Source of the DNA: Lachnospiraceae bacterium
GTDB lineage: Bacteria > Bacillota > Clostridia > Lachnospirales > Lachnospiraceae
Direction: 5' to 3'
Assembly: GCA_015057525.1 (NCBI GenBank)
Contig: SVEE01000001.1
Location: forward strand, 186,001 to 250,000
DNA length: 64,000 nucleotides
Within the stretch, counting starts at the first letter, position 1. Every line of letters begins with the position of its first letter. Made by a program: the position numbers and the translations under genes. The notes beneath the pieces were generated by a model. That model ran no database searches and had not been told where the DNA came from. It saw only the letters and a program-made list of their open reading frames with translations. Below are positions 1 through 8,250 of the stretch, piece after piece.

Positions 1-857
1 ATAAAGCGTATATTAAATTCAAAAAATATGTTAATAAGCAGTTAGAGAAAAAGGGCGAGAGCATTGACCTCGAGGTGGAATATTTTCCAACCATAGATGA
101 GGTGTTCTTTTCAGATAGTGTGGACTTAGGATTAGTTCCAATTGAAAATACATTGGATGGCTATGTTCAAAGAACTCTTGATTTACTCTTAGAGGAGAAC
201 GTGCACATAATAGATGAGACCATGGTTTCCGTACAGTTTTCTTTGGTTGGTAATGTTAATTCTCTGGATGAAATTGAAAAATTATTTGTGCAGTTTAAGG
301 CTAATGGTCAGTGTAGACAGTTTATCAACACTTTAAAAGGTGTAGAGATAGTATCAACAGAGAGCAACATGGATTCCTATTACAAGATAGGTGATACTAA
401 GGGATATGCAGCCATCGTTCCACAGCATATTGCTGAGGATGAGACAGAAAGATTTGTAGTAGACAATGTAACAGATACAGATTCCAACTATACCCGTTTT
501 GTACTTTTTGACAAGGGTAGAATAGGTATAGAGAATTTAAAAGAAGAGTTTGGCAAGCCACATAATATGGACAACCATATAGTGGAAAAAAGAACATCGG
601 ACAAGGTAAGAATACCGGTTTACATAATGCCAGAGGAGGACAGGCCGGGACTTCTTTTTCATATACTTAAATGTTTCTATGAGAAAGATATTAACTTGAT
701 ATCCATTATGTCCAGACCTACTAAGCAGGCTATGGGTACCTACAATTTTTATATCGAGATAGATACTTTCTGTGACAGACTGGACGTTATAATAGATGCA
801 TTAACCCAGATAGGTGAATACAACGGAATTAAGATATTAGGTGTATACGAAGAATAA
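1..857 (+). CDS. pheA: Prephenate dehydratase, C-terminal part (5' end outside window)
   Basis: Converts prephenate to phenylpyruvate in phenylalanine synthesis. The frame is open from base 3, so the gene enters from the left and the GTG at 75 is not its real start. The visible part has the prephenate dehydratase substrate-binding region (VPIENTLDGYV; later NYTRF, the TRF catalytic motif) and then a C-terminal ACT domain (about 610-780: PEEDRPGLLFHIL, then SRPTKQAMGTYNFYIEID), the usual phenylalanine-sensing regulatory domain. Whether a chorismate mutase domain lies upstream cannot be seen. The next gene starts 12 bp downstream behind a good ribosome binding site, so the two are probably co-transcribed. 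Confidence 0.9.
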   Translation, partial: KAYIKFKKYVNKQLEKKGESIDLEVEYFPTIDEVFFSDSVDLGLVPIENTLDGYVQRTLDLLLEENVHIIDETMVSVQFSLVGNVNSLDEIEKLFVQFKANGQCRQFINTLKGVEIVSTESNMDSYYKIGDTKGYAAIVPQHIAEDETERFVVDNVTDTDSNYTRFVLFDKGRIGIENLKEEFGKPHNMDNHIVEKRTSDKVRIPVYIMPEEDRPGLLFHILKCFYEKDINLISIMSRPTKQAMGTYNFYIEIDTFCDRLDVIIDALTQIGEYNGIKILGVYEE

Positions 858-869
858 AGGAGGAATAAT

Positions 870-1313
870 ATGGCAGGAAGAGATGAACAGGCAGTAGGTG
901 AAATAATGCTCAGCAAGGAAGATATTCTTGCCAGAGTTAAGGAGAACGGATTACGACTTACGGAGCAGCGTAAGCTTATTGTAGATATAATTGCCAATGA
1001 AGAATATTCGTGCTGTAAGGAGGTATATTTCCTGGCTCACAAGAGAGATTCAAGCATTGGTATTGCTACAGTTTACCGTATGATAAATGTATTGGAAGAT
1101 ATAGGCGCAATCAGCAGAAAGAACATCCAGAAGACCAATTGTAACGGAAGATGCTGTGACATGAAGGGCGGATGTACTGTTGTAACAGACAAGAGTAAGC
1201 AGATTGTACTTTCAGAGGAAGATATACAGGATGCCCTCAGATATATTATGGAGAAGAAGGGTTACGAAAATATAGATGAAATCAAGGCATTGCTTGTTAA
1301 TCAGGCTATGTAA
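870..1313 (+). CDS. Fur-family transcriptional regulator, divergent
   Basis: 147 aa. The N-terminal winged-helix half is Fur-like: RLTEQRKLIVDII, then IGIATVYRMINVLEDIG, the family's DNA-recognition helix. The C-terminal half lacks the usual HHDH-type metal/dimerisation histidines. In their place is a short cysteine cluster (NCNGRCCDMKGGC, residues about 90-102). This suggests a divergent sensor, perhaps binding a metal through cysteines or sensing redox state; that is inference. Start chosen at ATG 870 behind AAAGGAGG, 12 bp after pheA. Confidence 0.75.
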   Translation: MAGRDEQAVGEIMLSKEDILARVKENGLRLTEQRKLIVDIIANEEYSCCKEVYFLAHKRDSSIGIATVYRMINVLEDIGAISRKNIQKTNCNGRCCDMKGGCTVVTDKSKQIVLSEEDIQDALRYIMEKKGYENIDEIKALLVNQAM

Positions 1314-1358
1314 TATATAGTTAATTTATTAGTAAATAATAGACAGAGGGAGTATATA

Positions 1359-2114
1359 ATGAAATTTATATCGTGGAATGTTAACGGCCTTAGAGCTTGT
1401 ATGAATAAAGGGTTTATGGAATATTTTGATGAGATGGATGCAGATTTTTTCTGCGTGCAGGAGCTTAAGCTACAGGAGGGTCAGCTTGAGTGGGACAAGG
1501 CAGGATACCATGCATATTGGAATTATGCAGAGAAGAAAGGCTACTCAGGTACAGCGATTTTCACAAAACACGAACCAATATCTGTGGCTTATGGCATAGG
1601 TATTGATGAGCATGATCACGAGGGAAGAGTCATAACTCTTGAGTATGAAAACTTCTACATGGTGACTGTATATACTCCAAATTCCCAGAACGAGCTGGCA
1701 AGACTTGACTATCGTATGAAGTGGGAGGATGACTTCAGAGATTATCTCCTTGGCCTTAAAGCTAAGAAGGGTGTTGTAGTTTGCGGTGATTTAAATGTTG
1801 CTCACAAGGAGATAGATATTAAGAATCCTAAGACTAACCGACGCAATGCAGGCTTCACTGACGAAGAGCGTGAGAAAATGACTATCCTGCTTGATTCAGG
1901 ATTTACAGATACATTTAGATATTTCTACCCAGATATGGAGCAGATATATTCTTGGTGGTCTTACAGATTCAAGGCTAGAGAGAAGAATGCAGGCTGGCGT
2001 ATAGATTATTTCCTCGCTTCAGAGGATTTAAACGACAGACTGGTGGATGCAGGAATACACACAGATATAATGGGTTCAGACCACTGTCCTGTTGAACTTA
2101 TTTTAGATATTTAG
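1359..2114 (+). CDS. xth: Exodeoxyribonuclease III / AP endonuclease
   Basis: 251 aa, normal length for the ExoIII family, which cleaves abasic sites and removes 3' blocking groups in base excision repair. The sequence shows the family motifs in order: WNVNGLRA at the N-terminus, QELKLQ (metal-binding Glu), a GDLNVAH motif (Asp/Asn), RIDYFL and the terminal SDHCPV catalytic Asp-His. Ribosome binding site AGAGGGAG precedes ATG 1359. The kinase gene follows after 11 bp. Confidence 0.93.
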   Translation: MKFISWNVNGLRACMNKGFMEYFDEMDADFFCVQELKLQEGQLEWDKAGYHAYWNYAEKKGYSGTAIFTKHEPISVAYGIGIDEHDHEGRVITLEYENFYMVTVYTPNSQNELARLDYRMKWEDDFRDYLLGLKAKKGVVVCGDLNVAHKEIDIKNPKTNRRNAGFTDEEREKMTILLDSGFTDTFRYFYPDMEQIYSWWSYRFKAREKNAGWRIDYFLASEDLNDRLVDAGIHTDIMGSDHCPVELILDI

Positions 2115-2125
2115 GAGGAAAGGCT

Positions 2126-3031
2126 ATGATATATACAGTTACATTTAACCCATCACTTGATTATGTTGTTACTGTTCCTGAGTTGGCTACAGGTAAGGTT
2201 AACCGTTCCTCTAACGAAGAGATAATTCCTGGTGGAAAGGGAATTAATGTATCCATGGTTTTAACTAATTTAGGTGTGGATACAAGAGCAGTTGCATTTA
2301 CAGCAGGCTTTACAGGTGCGACTTTTAAGAAATTAGTAGGTGAGAAGAAGCTTAATGCAGATTTCATTGATATAGAAGAGGGAACAACAAGAATTAATGT
2401 TAAGATTCGTTCCGGAGAAATTACAGAGATAAACGGTCAGGGACCTATGGTGAGCTCACATCACATAGGCAGACTTTACGAAAAACTTGATTATCTTGAC
2501 AGCGACGATTATCTTGTGCTTGCAGGAAGTATTCCTGACAGTATGCCTCGTTCAGTATACATGGACATTATGCAGCGTCTCCAGTTCAACGATATTAAAA
2601 TCGTAGTAGATGCTACAGGAGAGCTTCTTATAAATGTCCTTCCATACAAGCCATTCTTAGTTAAGCCTAACAAGGACGAGCTTGCAACTATATTTGATGT
2701 GGAAATAAACACTAAGGACGACGTTATAAAGTACGGTAAAATCCTCCAGGAGAAGGGGGCAAGAAATGTACTTGTTTCCATGTCTGGTGATGGTGCAGTC
2801 CTTATAGCAGAGGATGGCAATGTATACCAGTCAGAGGCTCCTAAGGGAGAGGTTAAGAACGAAGTAGGAGCAGGAGACTCCATGGTGGCTGGCTTCTTAG
2901 CAGGCTACATAGAGACAGAAGACTACGAGAAGTCTCTTAGAATAGGAATATGCGCAGGAAGCGCAAGTGCATTTTCGGAAGAACTGGCTACTAAGGAAGA
3001 ACTGGTGGAGTTGTATAGGAAGATGTATTAG
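2126..3031 (+). CDS. PfkB-family sugar kinase, probably 1-phosphofructokinase
   Basis: 301 aa, full length. Both PfkB signatures are present: GGKGINVS near residue 37 and GAGDSMVAGF near residue 250, which carries the catalytic Asp and anion hole. The opening MIYTVTFNPSLDYV is typical of the 1-phosphofructokinase/tagatose-6-phosphate kinase (FruK/LacC) branch, so the substrate is a phosphorylated hexose; 1-phosphofructokinase is the likelier assignment. No PTS fructose genes lie beside it. ATG 2126 has AGGAGGAAAGG upstream, and a clear terminator follows. Confidence 0.85.
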   Translation: MIYTVTFNPSLDYVVTVPELATGKVNRSSNEEIIPGGKGINVSMVLTNLGVDTRAVAFTAGFTGATFKKLVGEKKLNADFIDIEEGTTRINVKIRSGEITEINGQGPMVSSHHIGRLYEKLDYLDSDDYLVLAGSIPDSMPRSVYMDIMQRLQFNDIKIVVDATGELLINVLPYKPFLVKPNKDELATIFDVEINTKDDVIKYGKILQEKGARNVLVSMSGDGAVLIAEDGNVYQSEAPKGEVKNEVGAGDSMVAGFLAGYIETEDYEKSLRIGICAGSASAFSEELATKEELVELYRKMY

Positions 3032-3062
3032 GGAAGTGGATAGAGTGAAAAAGAGTTGTAGC

Positions 3063-3115
3063 AAACAGCCCTTGCTAAGGTATGGTAGGTATCTTGGCGA
3101 GGGCTGTTTGTTTTC
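3063..3115 (+). terminator. Terminator after the PfkB kinase gene
   Basis: AAACAGCCCTTGC pairs with GCGAGGGCTGTTT (one wobble or mismatch), followed by a T-rich tail. It closes the pheA to kinase gene run. Confidence 0.85.
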
Positions 3116-3164
3116 TGTATAAATGTTTATAATTTATATAGTTGTGTTGAAAAGAGAGGTAGAA

Positions 3165-3536
3165 ATGGAAGAGTTTAATAAAACATTTAACAAAAGATTA
3201 AAATTTATAAGAGAAAAGTTGGGTGAAACTCAGGAAAGTTTTGCTGCTAAATTAGATTTATCTGCGTCAGCATATAAAAAACTAGAAAGTGGTGAAAACA
3301 ATATTTCTATAAAAACTTTATATGAATTAAAGAAAATGGATATATCTAGTGATTATATTTTGCATGGAAGTGAGTGCGAATTTGAACAATTATTACTTGA
3401 TGTACAATCTCGTTCAGGAATTGAAAAAATGGAAATATTTGTAACACTAATAGAAGATTTTCGCAACCCTAAAAATACTGAACCTGAAATTTCAGAAGAA
3501 AAAATGTTAGAAATAATAAAAAGATTTAAAAAATAA
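3165..3536 (+). CDS. XRE-family HTH regulator
   Basis: 123 aa. N-terminal cro/C1-type HTH (RLKFIREKLGETQESFAAKL, then SASAYKKLESGENNIS), followed by a short helical tail. I chose ATG 3165, behind GAGAGG, over an in-frame ATG at 3123 that has no ribosome binding site. It stops 2 bp before the LytTR response regulator, so the two form a transcription unit. No histidine kinase is present nearby. Confidence 0.8.
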   Translation: MEEFNKTFNKRLKFIREKLGETQESFAAKLDLSASAYKKLESGENNISIKTLYELKKMDISSDYILHGSECEFEQLLLDVQSRSGIEKMEIFVTLIEDFRNPKNTEPEISEEKMLEIIKRFKK

Positions 3537-3538
3537 TT

Positions 3539-4168
3539 ATGAAAAGAAATGTACTAATTGTTGAGGATAAAAAACAGCATATTGATGCCATTGTTAACAT
3601 GTTGTCATGTTACGATAATATTGAAATTTATACTGCAAGATCTGTGGCTGAGGCTTTGAACATATCTCATAAGAAAACTATTCATCTTTTTTTGGTTGAT
3701 ATTGTGTTGGATCCTTCTGTTAGAGAAGATATGTCTGGTATAGATTTTGTTACTACTTTACGTGATAGTAAAAAATACAAGATTACACCTGTGATATTTA
3801 TTACAGCGCTTGAAGACCCTCGTTTATATTCTTATAGTCAATTACATTGTTTTGGATATATAGAGAAGCCTTTTAAGGTTGACAAAATACGAGAAATTAT
3901 AGCAGAAGCGTTAGAGTTTCCTGTAAATAATAATGTGAAAAAACATGTATATTTCAGAAAAGATGGCATAATTCATTCCTTGGATGTTGAAAGCATTATT
4001 TATATTGTTAATAGCAATAAGAGATTAAAAATATTTCATAAAAACGATTGTTTAGAAGTTGGGTTTATTTCTCAAAAGAAGATTCTAGAAGAGCTTAATG
4101 CAGATTATTTTATTCCGTGTAGCAGATATGTAATTATAAACAAAAATTATATTGAGCAGATGCTCTAA
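3539..4168 (+). CDS. Response regulator, receiver plus truncated LytTR domain
   Basis: 209 aa. The receiver domain (about 1-125) has the acidic pair VED, the phospho-acceptor Asp in LVDIVLD, the conserved Thr in FITA and the Lys in EKPF. A LytTR DNA-binding domain begins near residue 136 (VYFRKDGIIHSLDVESIIYI). It stops right after the region equivalent to 'HRSxIVN' (SRYVIINKNYIEQML), so the last beta hairpin of the family appears to be missing. The bases after the stop do not supply a LytTR ending in another frame. It may be a naturally short or decayed regulator. It is coupled to the XRE gene upstream. Confidence 0.75.
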   Translation: MKRNVLIVEDKKQHIDAIVNMLSCYDNIEIYTARSVAEALNISHKKTIHLFLVDIVLDPSVREDMSGIDFVTTLRDSKKYKITPVIFITALEDPRLYSYSQLHCFGYIEKPFKVDKIREIIAEALEFPVNNNVKKHVYFRKDGIIHSLDVESIIYIVNSNKRLKIFHKNDCLEVGFISQKKILEELNADYFIPCSRYVIINKNYIEQML

Positions 4169-4169
4169 A

Positions 4170-4274
4170 GGTTTGGAGATACTTTTAGATGATTTATCTG
4201 GTGGTTTAGTTGAAGAACGCAAATTTATTTGTGAAAAATTACAGGATTTATTAATTAGAGATTTTAAGATATAA
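4170..4274 (+). pseudogene. Possible gene remnant (about 34 codons, no start)
   Basis: A short open frame directly after the LytTR stop reads as a plausible protein end (LEILLDDLSGGLVEERKF and so on) but has no start codon or ribosome binding site. It could be the tail of a disrupted gene. The parent family is not recognised and chance cannot be excluded. Confidence 0.25.
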
Positions 4275-4329
4275 GAATGTGCTGTAGAGTTATTAACACC
4301 AGTTAACATAATACAATTATTATCCAACC

Positions 4330-4358
4330 AAGGCTGCATTGAAAATGCAGCCTTTTTT
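4330..4358 (+). terminator. Terminator after the XRE/LytTR pair
   Basis: AAGGCTGCAT pairs with ATGCAGCCTT and is followed by TTTTTT. Confidence 0.85.
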
Positions 4359-4500
4359 ATACCTTTTTCGCACCATTCATCTTCCGTTCGCTCATATTCC
4401 AACCCACACCATAAATTTAACTTATTAATAATTGCATTACAATAAATTTATGTTATAATAAAAATAACGTTTTTAGACACTATTATTTACATAAATCGAC

Positions 4501-4542
4501 AAATATAATTTATGGATACATCATTAACCATAAATTATATTT
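4501..4542. promoter_or_regulatory. Perfect 15-bp inverted repeat upstream of the LysR gene
   Basis: AAATATAATTTATGG and CCATAAATTATATTT are exact reverse complements separated by 12 bp, ending 24 bp before the LysR start. Position and size suit an operator or leader hairpin used for autoregulation. There is no T-run, so it is not a classical terminator. Confidence 0.5.
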
Positions 4543-4566
4543 ATTTATATTACACAGGAGGAAACT

Positions 4567-5445
4567 ATGTTAGATTACCGTATTGCAACGTTTTTGGTGG
4601 TTTGTCAGGAGATGAATTTTACTAAGGCAGCTCAGAGACTTAAGATAACTCAGCCGGCAGTTTCTAATCACATAAGACAGCTTGAAGAATATTATGATGC
4701 ATTACTTTTTGGATATGAGGGTAAGAAGATTTTTCTTACTAAGGAAGGCAAGATGTTATACGATGCCATGGTTAGCATGCATAATAATCAGATTTATCTC
4801 ATGGAGCAGATTAGCCAGGCTAAGGAGGAGAGAGAGGAACTTCGCTTCGGTGTGACTCACACTGTTGGAGAGTTTATTATCGGTGATGCATTAGAGGCGT
4901 ATATCTTCCATCATCCAGAGGCGGATATTTCCATGAAGATTGCAGATACCCATGAGCTTTTAGTTGCATTGGAGTCAGGTAATATAGATTTTGCTATTTT
5001 GGAGGGTAACTTCCAGAAGATGGATTATGAGAACCATATATACTCTTCAGGGAATCTTATACCTGTTTGTAGCGGTCATAATCCACTTGCCAAAAAGTCT
5101 GTCAAATTATCAGAGGTCATTAAGGAGAGAATTATTGTAGGTGACCAGGGATTTTGTACAAGAGAGATTCTTGAAACTGTTCTTGAAGAGAAGAATCTTG
5201 CGCTGAAGGATTTTAGGAACAAGATAGAGGTTAGTGACATTTACACCATTAAGGAGCTTGTTGCCAGAGATTGTGGTGTAGCATTTTTATATGATAAGTC
5301 TGTAGAGGAAGAACTTAGAACTGGGGAATTAGCCAAGATTAATATTACAGGCTGGAACGTTAAGCATGAAATATGTGCAGTTTGGAAGAAGGATAATCTG
5401 TTCTCAGATTACTACAAGAACCTTATAGAAGAATTATTAGACTAG
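4567..5445 (+). CDS. LysR-family transcriptional regulator
   Basis: 292 aa. N-terminal LysR winged HTH (NFTKAAQRLKITQPAVSNHIRQLE, residues about 17-40), then a periplasmic-binding-protein-like effector domain. The ligand is unknown: no divergently transcribed metabolic gene lies beside it, which is the usual clue. ATG 4567 has AGGAGG upstream. The ABC-F gene begins 14 bp after the stop, suggesting one transcript. The perfect palindrome just upstream may be its operator. Confidence 0.85.
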   Translation: MLDYRIATFLVVCQEMNFTKAAQRLKITQPAVSNHIRQLEEYYDALLFGYEGKKIFLTKEGKMLYDAMVSMHNNQIYLMEQISQAKEEREELRFGVTHTVGEFIIGDALEAYIFHHPEADISMKIADTHELLVALESGNIDFAILEGNFQKMDYENHIYSSGNLIPVCSGHNPLAKKSVKLSEVIKERIIVGDQGFCTREILETVLEEKNLALKDFRNKIEVSDIYTIKELVARDCGVAFLYDKSVEEELRTGELAKINITGWNVKHEICAVWKKDNLFSDYYKNLIEELLD

Positions 5446-5458
5446 TGAGAGGTATGTC

Positions 5459-7288
5459 ATGAATATATTAACAGTAGATAAGATTACTAAAGCCTACGGC
5501 GAGCGTAAAATATTTGACAATGCATCCTTCTATCTTCAGGAGGGAGAGAAGGCGGGTATCATAGGTATAAATGGTACTGGTAAGTCTACTCTCCTCAAGA
5601 TTATTGCAGGCATCGAATCACCTGATACAGGCGAGATTACCGTTGCCAACAATTTAACAGTCAAATATCTTCCTCAGACTCCTGTATTTGAGGACGGGGA
5701 CACTATTCTTCAAGCTGTTGTAAGAGATAACAAAACTGAAGAGAATCAGTGGACTGTGGAGAGCGACGCCAAAACTATGCTTACTAAGCTTGGGATATAT
5801 GATTTTGATGAGACCTGTGGAACACTATCAGGTGGACAGAAGAAGAGACTTGCATTGGTATCAGTACTCCTTTCTGGTGCAGACCTGTTGCTGTTAGATG
5901 AGCCTACAAACCACTTGGATAGCCAGATGTCTGCTTGGCTTGAGGAACAGCTTAAGTCATATAAGGGCTCAATCATTATGATTACTCATGATAGATATTT
6001 TCTTGATTGTGTTTCGGATAGAATCATCGAGATAGATAAGGGGAATATATACTCCTACAAGGAGAACTATTCTGGATTTCTTGAACTTAAGACTGCCAGA
6101 GAGGCAAGCGAGGATGCATCCGAGCGAAAACGACAATCTATTCTTCGAGTTGAGCTTGAGTGGGTTAAGCGAGGTGCAAGGGCTCGTTCAACTAAGCAGA
6201 AGGCTAGACTTGAGCGATACGAGGATATGAAGAACCAGAGTGCACCTGTTAGAGATGAGAAGGTGGAGATAGGCTCCCTTTCATCTAGACTTGGAAGAAC
6301 AACTATTGAGCTTGAAAATATAACTAAATCCTTCGACGGAAAAGTTGTCATCAACAATTTCTCCTACAACTTCCTTAAGGATGACCGAATAGGAATAATA
6401 GGTAGCAATGGATGTGGCAAGAGTACACTCCTTAAAATTATCATGGGAATATACAACCAAGATGCAGGAAATGTGGTCATTGGCCCTACAGTTAAGATAG
6501 GATATTTTGCTCAAGAAATTGTGATGAATGTAGATATGAACCCGAATCAGAGGCTTATAGATTACATCAGAGATGAGGCGGAATACGTAAATACCAGCGA
6601 AGGTAAAATATCTGCTGCAAGACTCCTTGAGAAATTCCTCTTCAAGGGAGAAGACCAGTATGGACTTATAGGAAAACTGTCTGGTGGAGAGAGAAGAAGA
6701 CTCAATCTGTGCAGAGTACTCATGTCTGCACCTAATGTACTCATATTGGATGAGCCTACAAATGACCTTGATATTGCAACCTTAAACGTGTTAGAGGATT
6801 ACTTAGATACCTTTGATGGAATCGTAATAGTAGTATCACATGATAGATACTTCCTTGACCGAGTTGTAAGAAGAATATTCGCATTTAAACCTGATGGAAC
6901 CCTTATGCAGAGCGAGGGAGGTTATACCGACTATGAAAATCGCATAAAATATAAGGAAGAACAGACACCTACTAAGCAAAATGCCTCTGATAAAGCAGAT
7001 AAAGACACCAACTCCAAAAACTGGAAGCAGGGAGCAGATCAAAAAGTAGAGAAAAAACTCAAGTTCACATATAAGGAGCAAATCGAATACCAAAGCATAG
7101 AAGGTGAAATATCAAACCTAGAGGAACGCTTAGAGACCATCGAAAAAGAAATAACCGCTAATACCAACGACTTCGTAAAACTCCAAAAACTCTATGAAGA
7201 GAAAGAAGAATTAACGGAAACATTAGCAAACAAGATGGATAGATGGATGTATCTCGAAGAATTAGCCGAGAAAATAAATAACCAGTAG
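5459..7288 (+). CDS. ABC-F family ATPase (Uup/EttA type), ribosome-associated
   Basis: 609 aa with two complete ATPase domains and no membrane segments. Domain 1 has GINGTGKST, LSGGQKKR and LLLLDEPTNHLD; domain 2 has GSNGCGKST, LSGGERRR and LILDEPTNDLD. Between them lies the arginine-rich linker (WVKRGARARSTKQKARLERY) typical of ABC-F proteins that act on the ribosome. The C-terminus (from about 550) is a charged coiled coil like the Uup DNA-binding/CTD extension. A housekeeping translation or DNA-processing role is likelier than antibiotic resistance, but sequence alone does not settle this. Confidence 0.88.
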   Translation: MNILTVDKITKAYGERKIFDNASFYLQEGEKAGIIGINGTGKSTLLKIIAGIESPDTGEITVANNLTVKYLPQTPVFEDGDTILQAVVRDNKTEENQWTVESDAKTMLTKLGIYDFDETCGTLSGGQKKRLALVSVLLSGADLLLLDEPTNHLDSQMSAWLEEQLKSYKGSIIMITHDRYFLDCVSDRIIEIDKGNIYSYKENYSGFLELKTAREASEDASERKRQSILRVELEWVKRGARARSTKQKARLERYEDMKNQSAPVRDEKVEIGSLSSRLGRTTIELENITKSFDGKVVINNFSYNFLKDDRIGIIGSNGCGKSTLLKIIMGIYNQDAGNVVIGPTVKIGYFAQEIVMNVDMNPNQRLIDYIRDEAEYVNTSEGKISAARLLEKFLFKGEDQYGLIGKLSGGERRRLNLCRVLMSAPNVLILDEPTNDLDIATLNVLEDYLDTFDGIVIVVSHDRYFLDRVVRRIFAFKPDGTLMQSEGGYTDYENRIKYKEEQTPTKQNASDKADKDTNSKNWKQGADQKVEKKLKFTYKEQIEYQSIEGEISNLEERLETIEKEITANTNDFVKLQKLYEEKEELTETLANKMDRWMYLEELAEKINNQ

Positions 7289-7297
7289 TATAATAGT

Positions 7298-7566
7298 TGC
7301 TCAAAAGAGTAGGGGGTAGTAATAAGATGGAGGTTAAACATAGTTTGGCAGATGAATAGATATATAAACTGCAAACATATTAACTGCGATTTTAGCGACT
7401 GACGAAATCCACCAGTTACTTAAGACTTAGGCTCGAAGGCATTCCTGAGAGCCTTAGTCGAAGTTACTGGTTAGTTTGGCAGCGCGTTGCAGTGAGTTTG
7501 CATTTATATATCTATTCAATGCTAAACTATGTTTAACCCCATCTAACCTACCCCTACTCTTGAGCA
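7298..7566 (+). repeat. Long-hairpin structured repeat, copy A
   Basis: Fills the gap between the ABC-F gene and the flavoprotein gene. Outer arms of about 75 bp (from TTGCTCAAAAGAGTAGGGG to CCCCTACTCTTGAGCAG) are nearly perfectly complementary. The core holds AGCGACTGACGAAATCCACC, a nested stem with ACCAGT/ACTGGT and GGCTC/GAGCC, the loop CGAAGGCATTCCTGAG and GGCAGCGCGTTGCAG. The core recurs at 21.4 kb (same strand) and 40.2 kb (opposite strand). No transposase or ORF is present. It could be a structured RNA, a MITE-like hairpin or an elaborate terminator. Confidence 0.8.
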
Positions 7567-7590
7567 GTGAAATCTAGAAAGGAGAATAAT

Positions 7591-8211
7591 ATGAAGGTTT
7601 TATTGTTAAATGGAAGTCCAAGAGAAAAAGGCTGTACATACACCGCTTTATCGGTTATAGCAGCAAGACTAAAGGAGCATGGAATCGACTCCGAAATCAT
7701 GCACATTGGAGCCCAACCAATACCAGGCTGTATTGCTTGTGGAAAATGTGTAGAATCACGCAAATGCGTGTTTGATGACAAGGTAAATGAGTTCGTAAAT
7801 AAGATGCAGGATATGGATGGACTTATTGTAGGTTCACCTGTATATTATGCGGCGGCAAGTGGACAGGTGACTGCATTCTTAGATAGAGCATTTTATTCTG
7901 GAGGAAAAACTTTTGATGGAAAACCTGGTGCGGCCATAGTGAGTTGTAGAAGAGGTGGAGCATCAGCAGCCTTTGACCAACTCCATAAATACTATTCAAT
8001 ATCAAATATGCCTATCGTTACATCTAATTATTGGAATCAGGTACATGGTAATACACCTGAAGAGGTAATGAAAGATGAGGAAGGCATTCAGACTATGGAG
8101 ATACTTGCAGATAATATGGCATGGCTTCTTAGTTGTATTAAAGCAGCTAAGGAAAAGGGAATTAACCTTCCTGAAAGACCAATAAAAAAACGCACGAACT
8201 TTATCCGATAG
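7591..8211 (+). CDS. Flavodoxin-fold NAD(P)H-dependent FMN oxidoreductase
   Basis: 206 aa. The N-terminal MKVLLLNGSPREKGCTYTAL is the FMN phosphate-binding loop of the NADPH-dependent FMN reductase/iron-sulfur flavoprotein family. It is followed by a cysteine region (GCIACGKCVESRKCVFDD) typical of anaerobe flavoproteins and the GSPVYYAAASGQVTAFLDR segment that lines the flavin. I chose ATG 7591 behind AAAGGAG over a GTG at 7567. Electron donor and substrate cannot be inferred. Confidence 0.85.
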   Translation: MKVLLLNGSPREKGCTYTALSVIAARLKEHGIDSEIMHIGAQPIPGCIACGKCVESRKCVFDDKVNEFVNKMQDMDGLIVGSPVYYAAASGQVTAFLDRAFYSGGKTFDGKPGAAIVSCRRGGASAAFDQLHKYYSISNMPIVTSNYWNQVHGNTPEEVMKDEEGIQTMEILADNMAWLLSCIKAAKEKGINLPERPIKKRTNFIR

Positions 8212-8228
8212 GATAAAACATGCGTTTT
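8184..8228 (-). terminator. Terminator for the minus-strand AraC gene
   Basis: AAAACGCA...TTTATCC and GGATAAA...TGCGTTTT form a stem that overlaps the 3' end of the flavoprotein gene. The A-run at 8184-8190 gives a good T-tail on the minus strand, so it mainly serves the AraC gene; it may also act weakly on the plus strand. Confidence 0.7.
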
Positions 8229-8250
8229 ACACAAAAACCAAATGGAAAAG

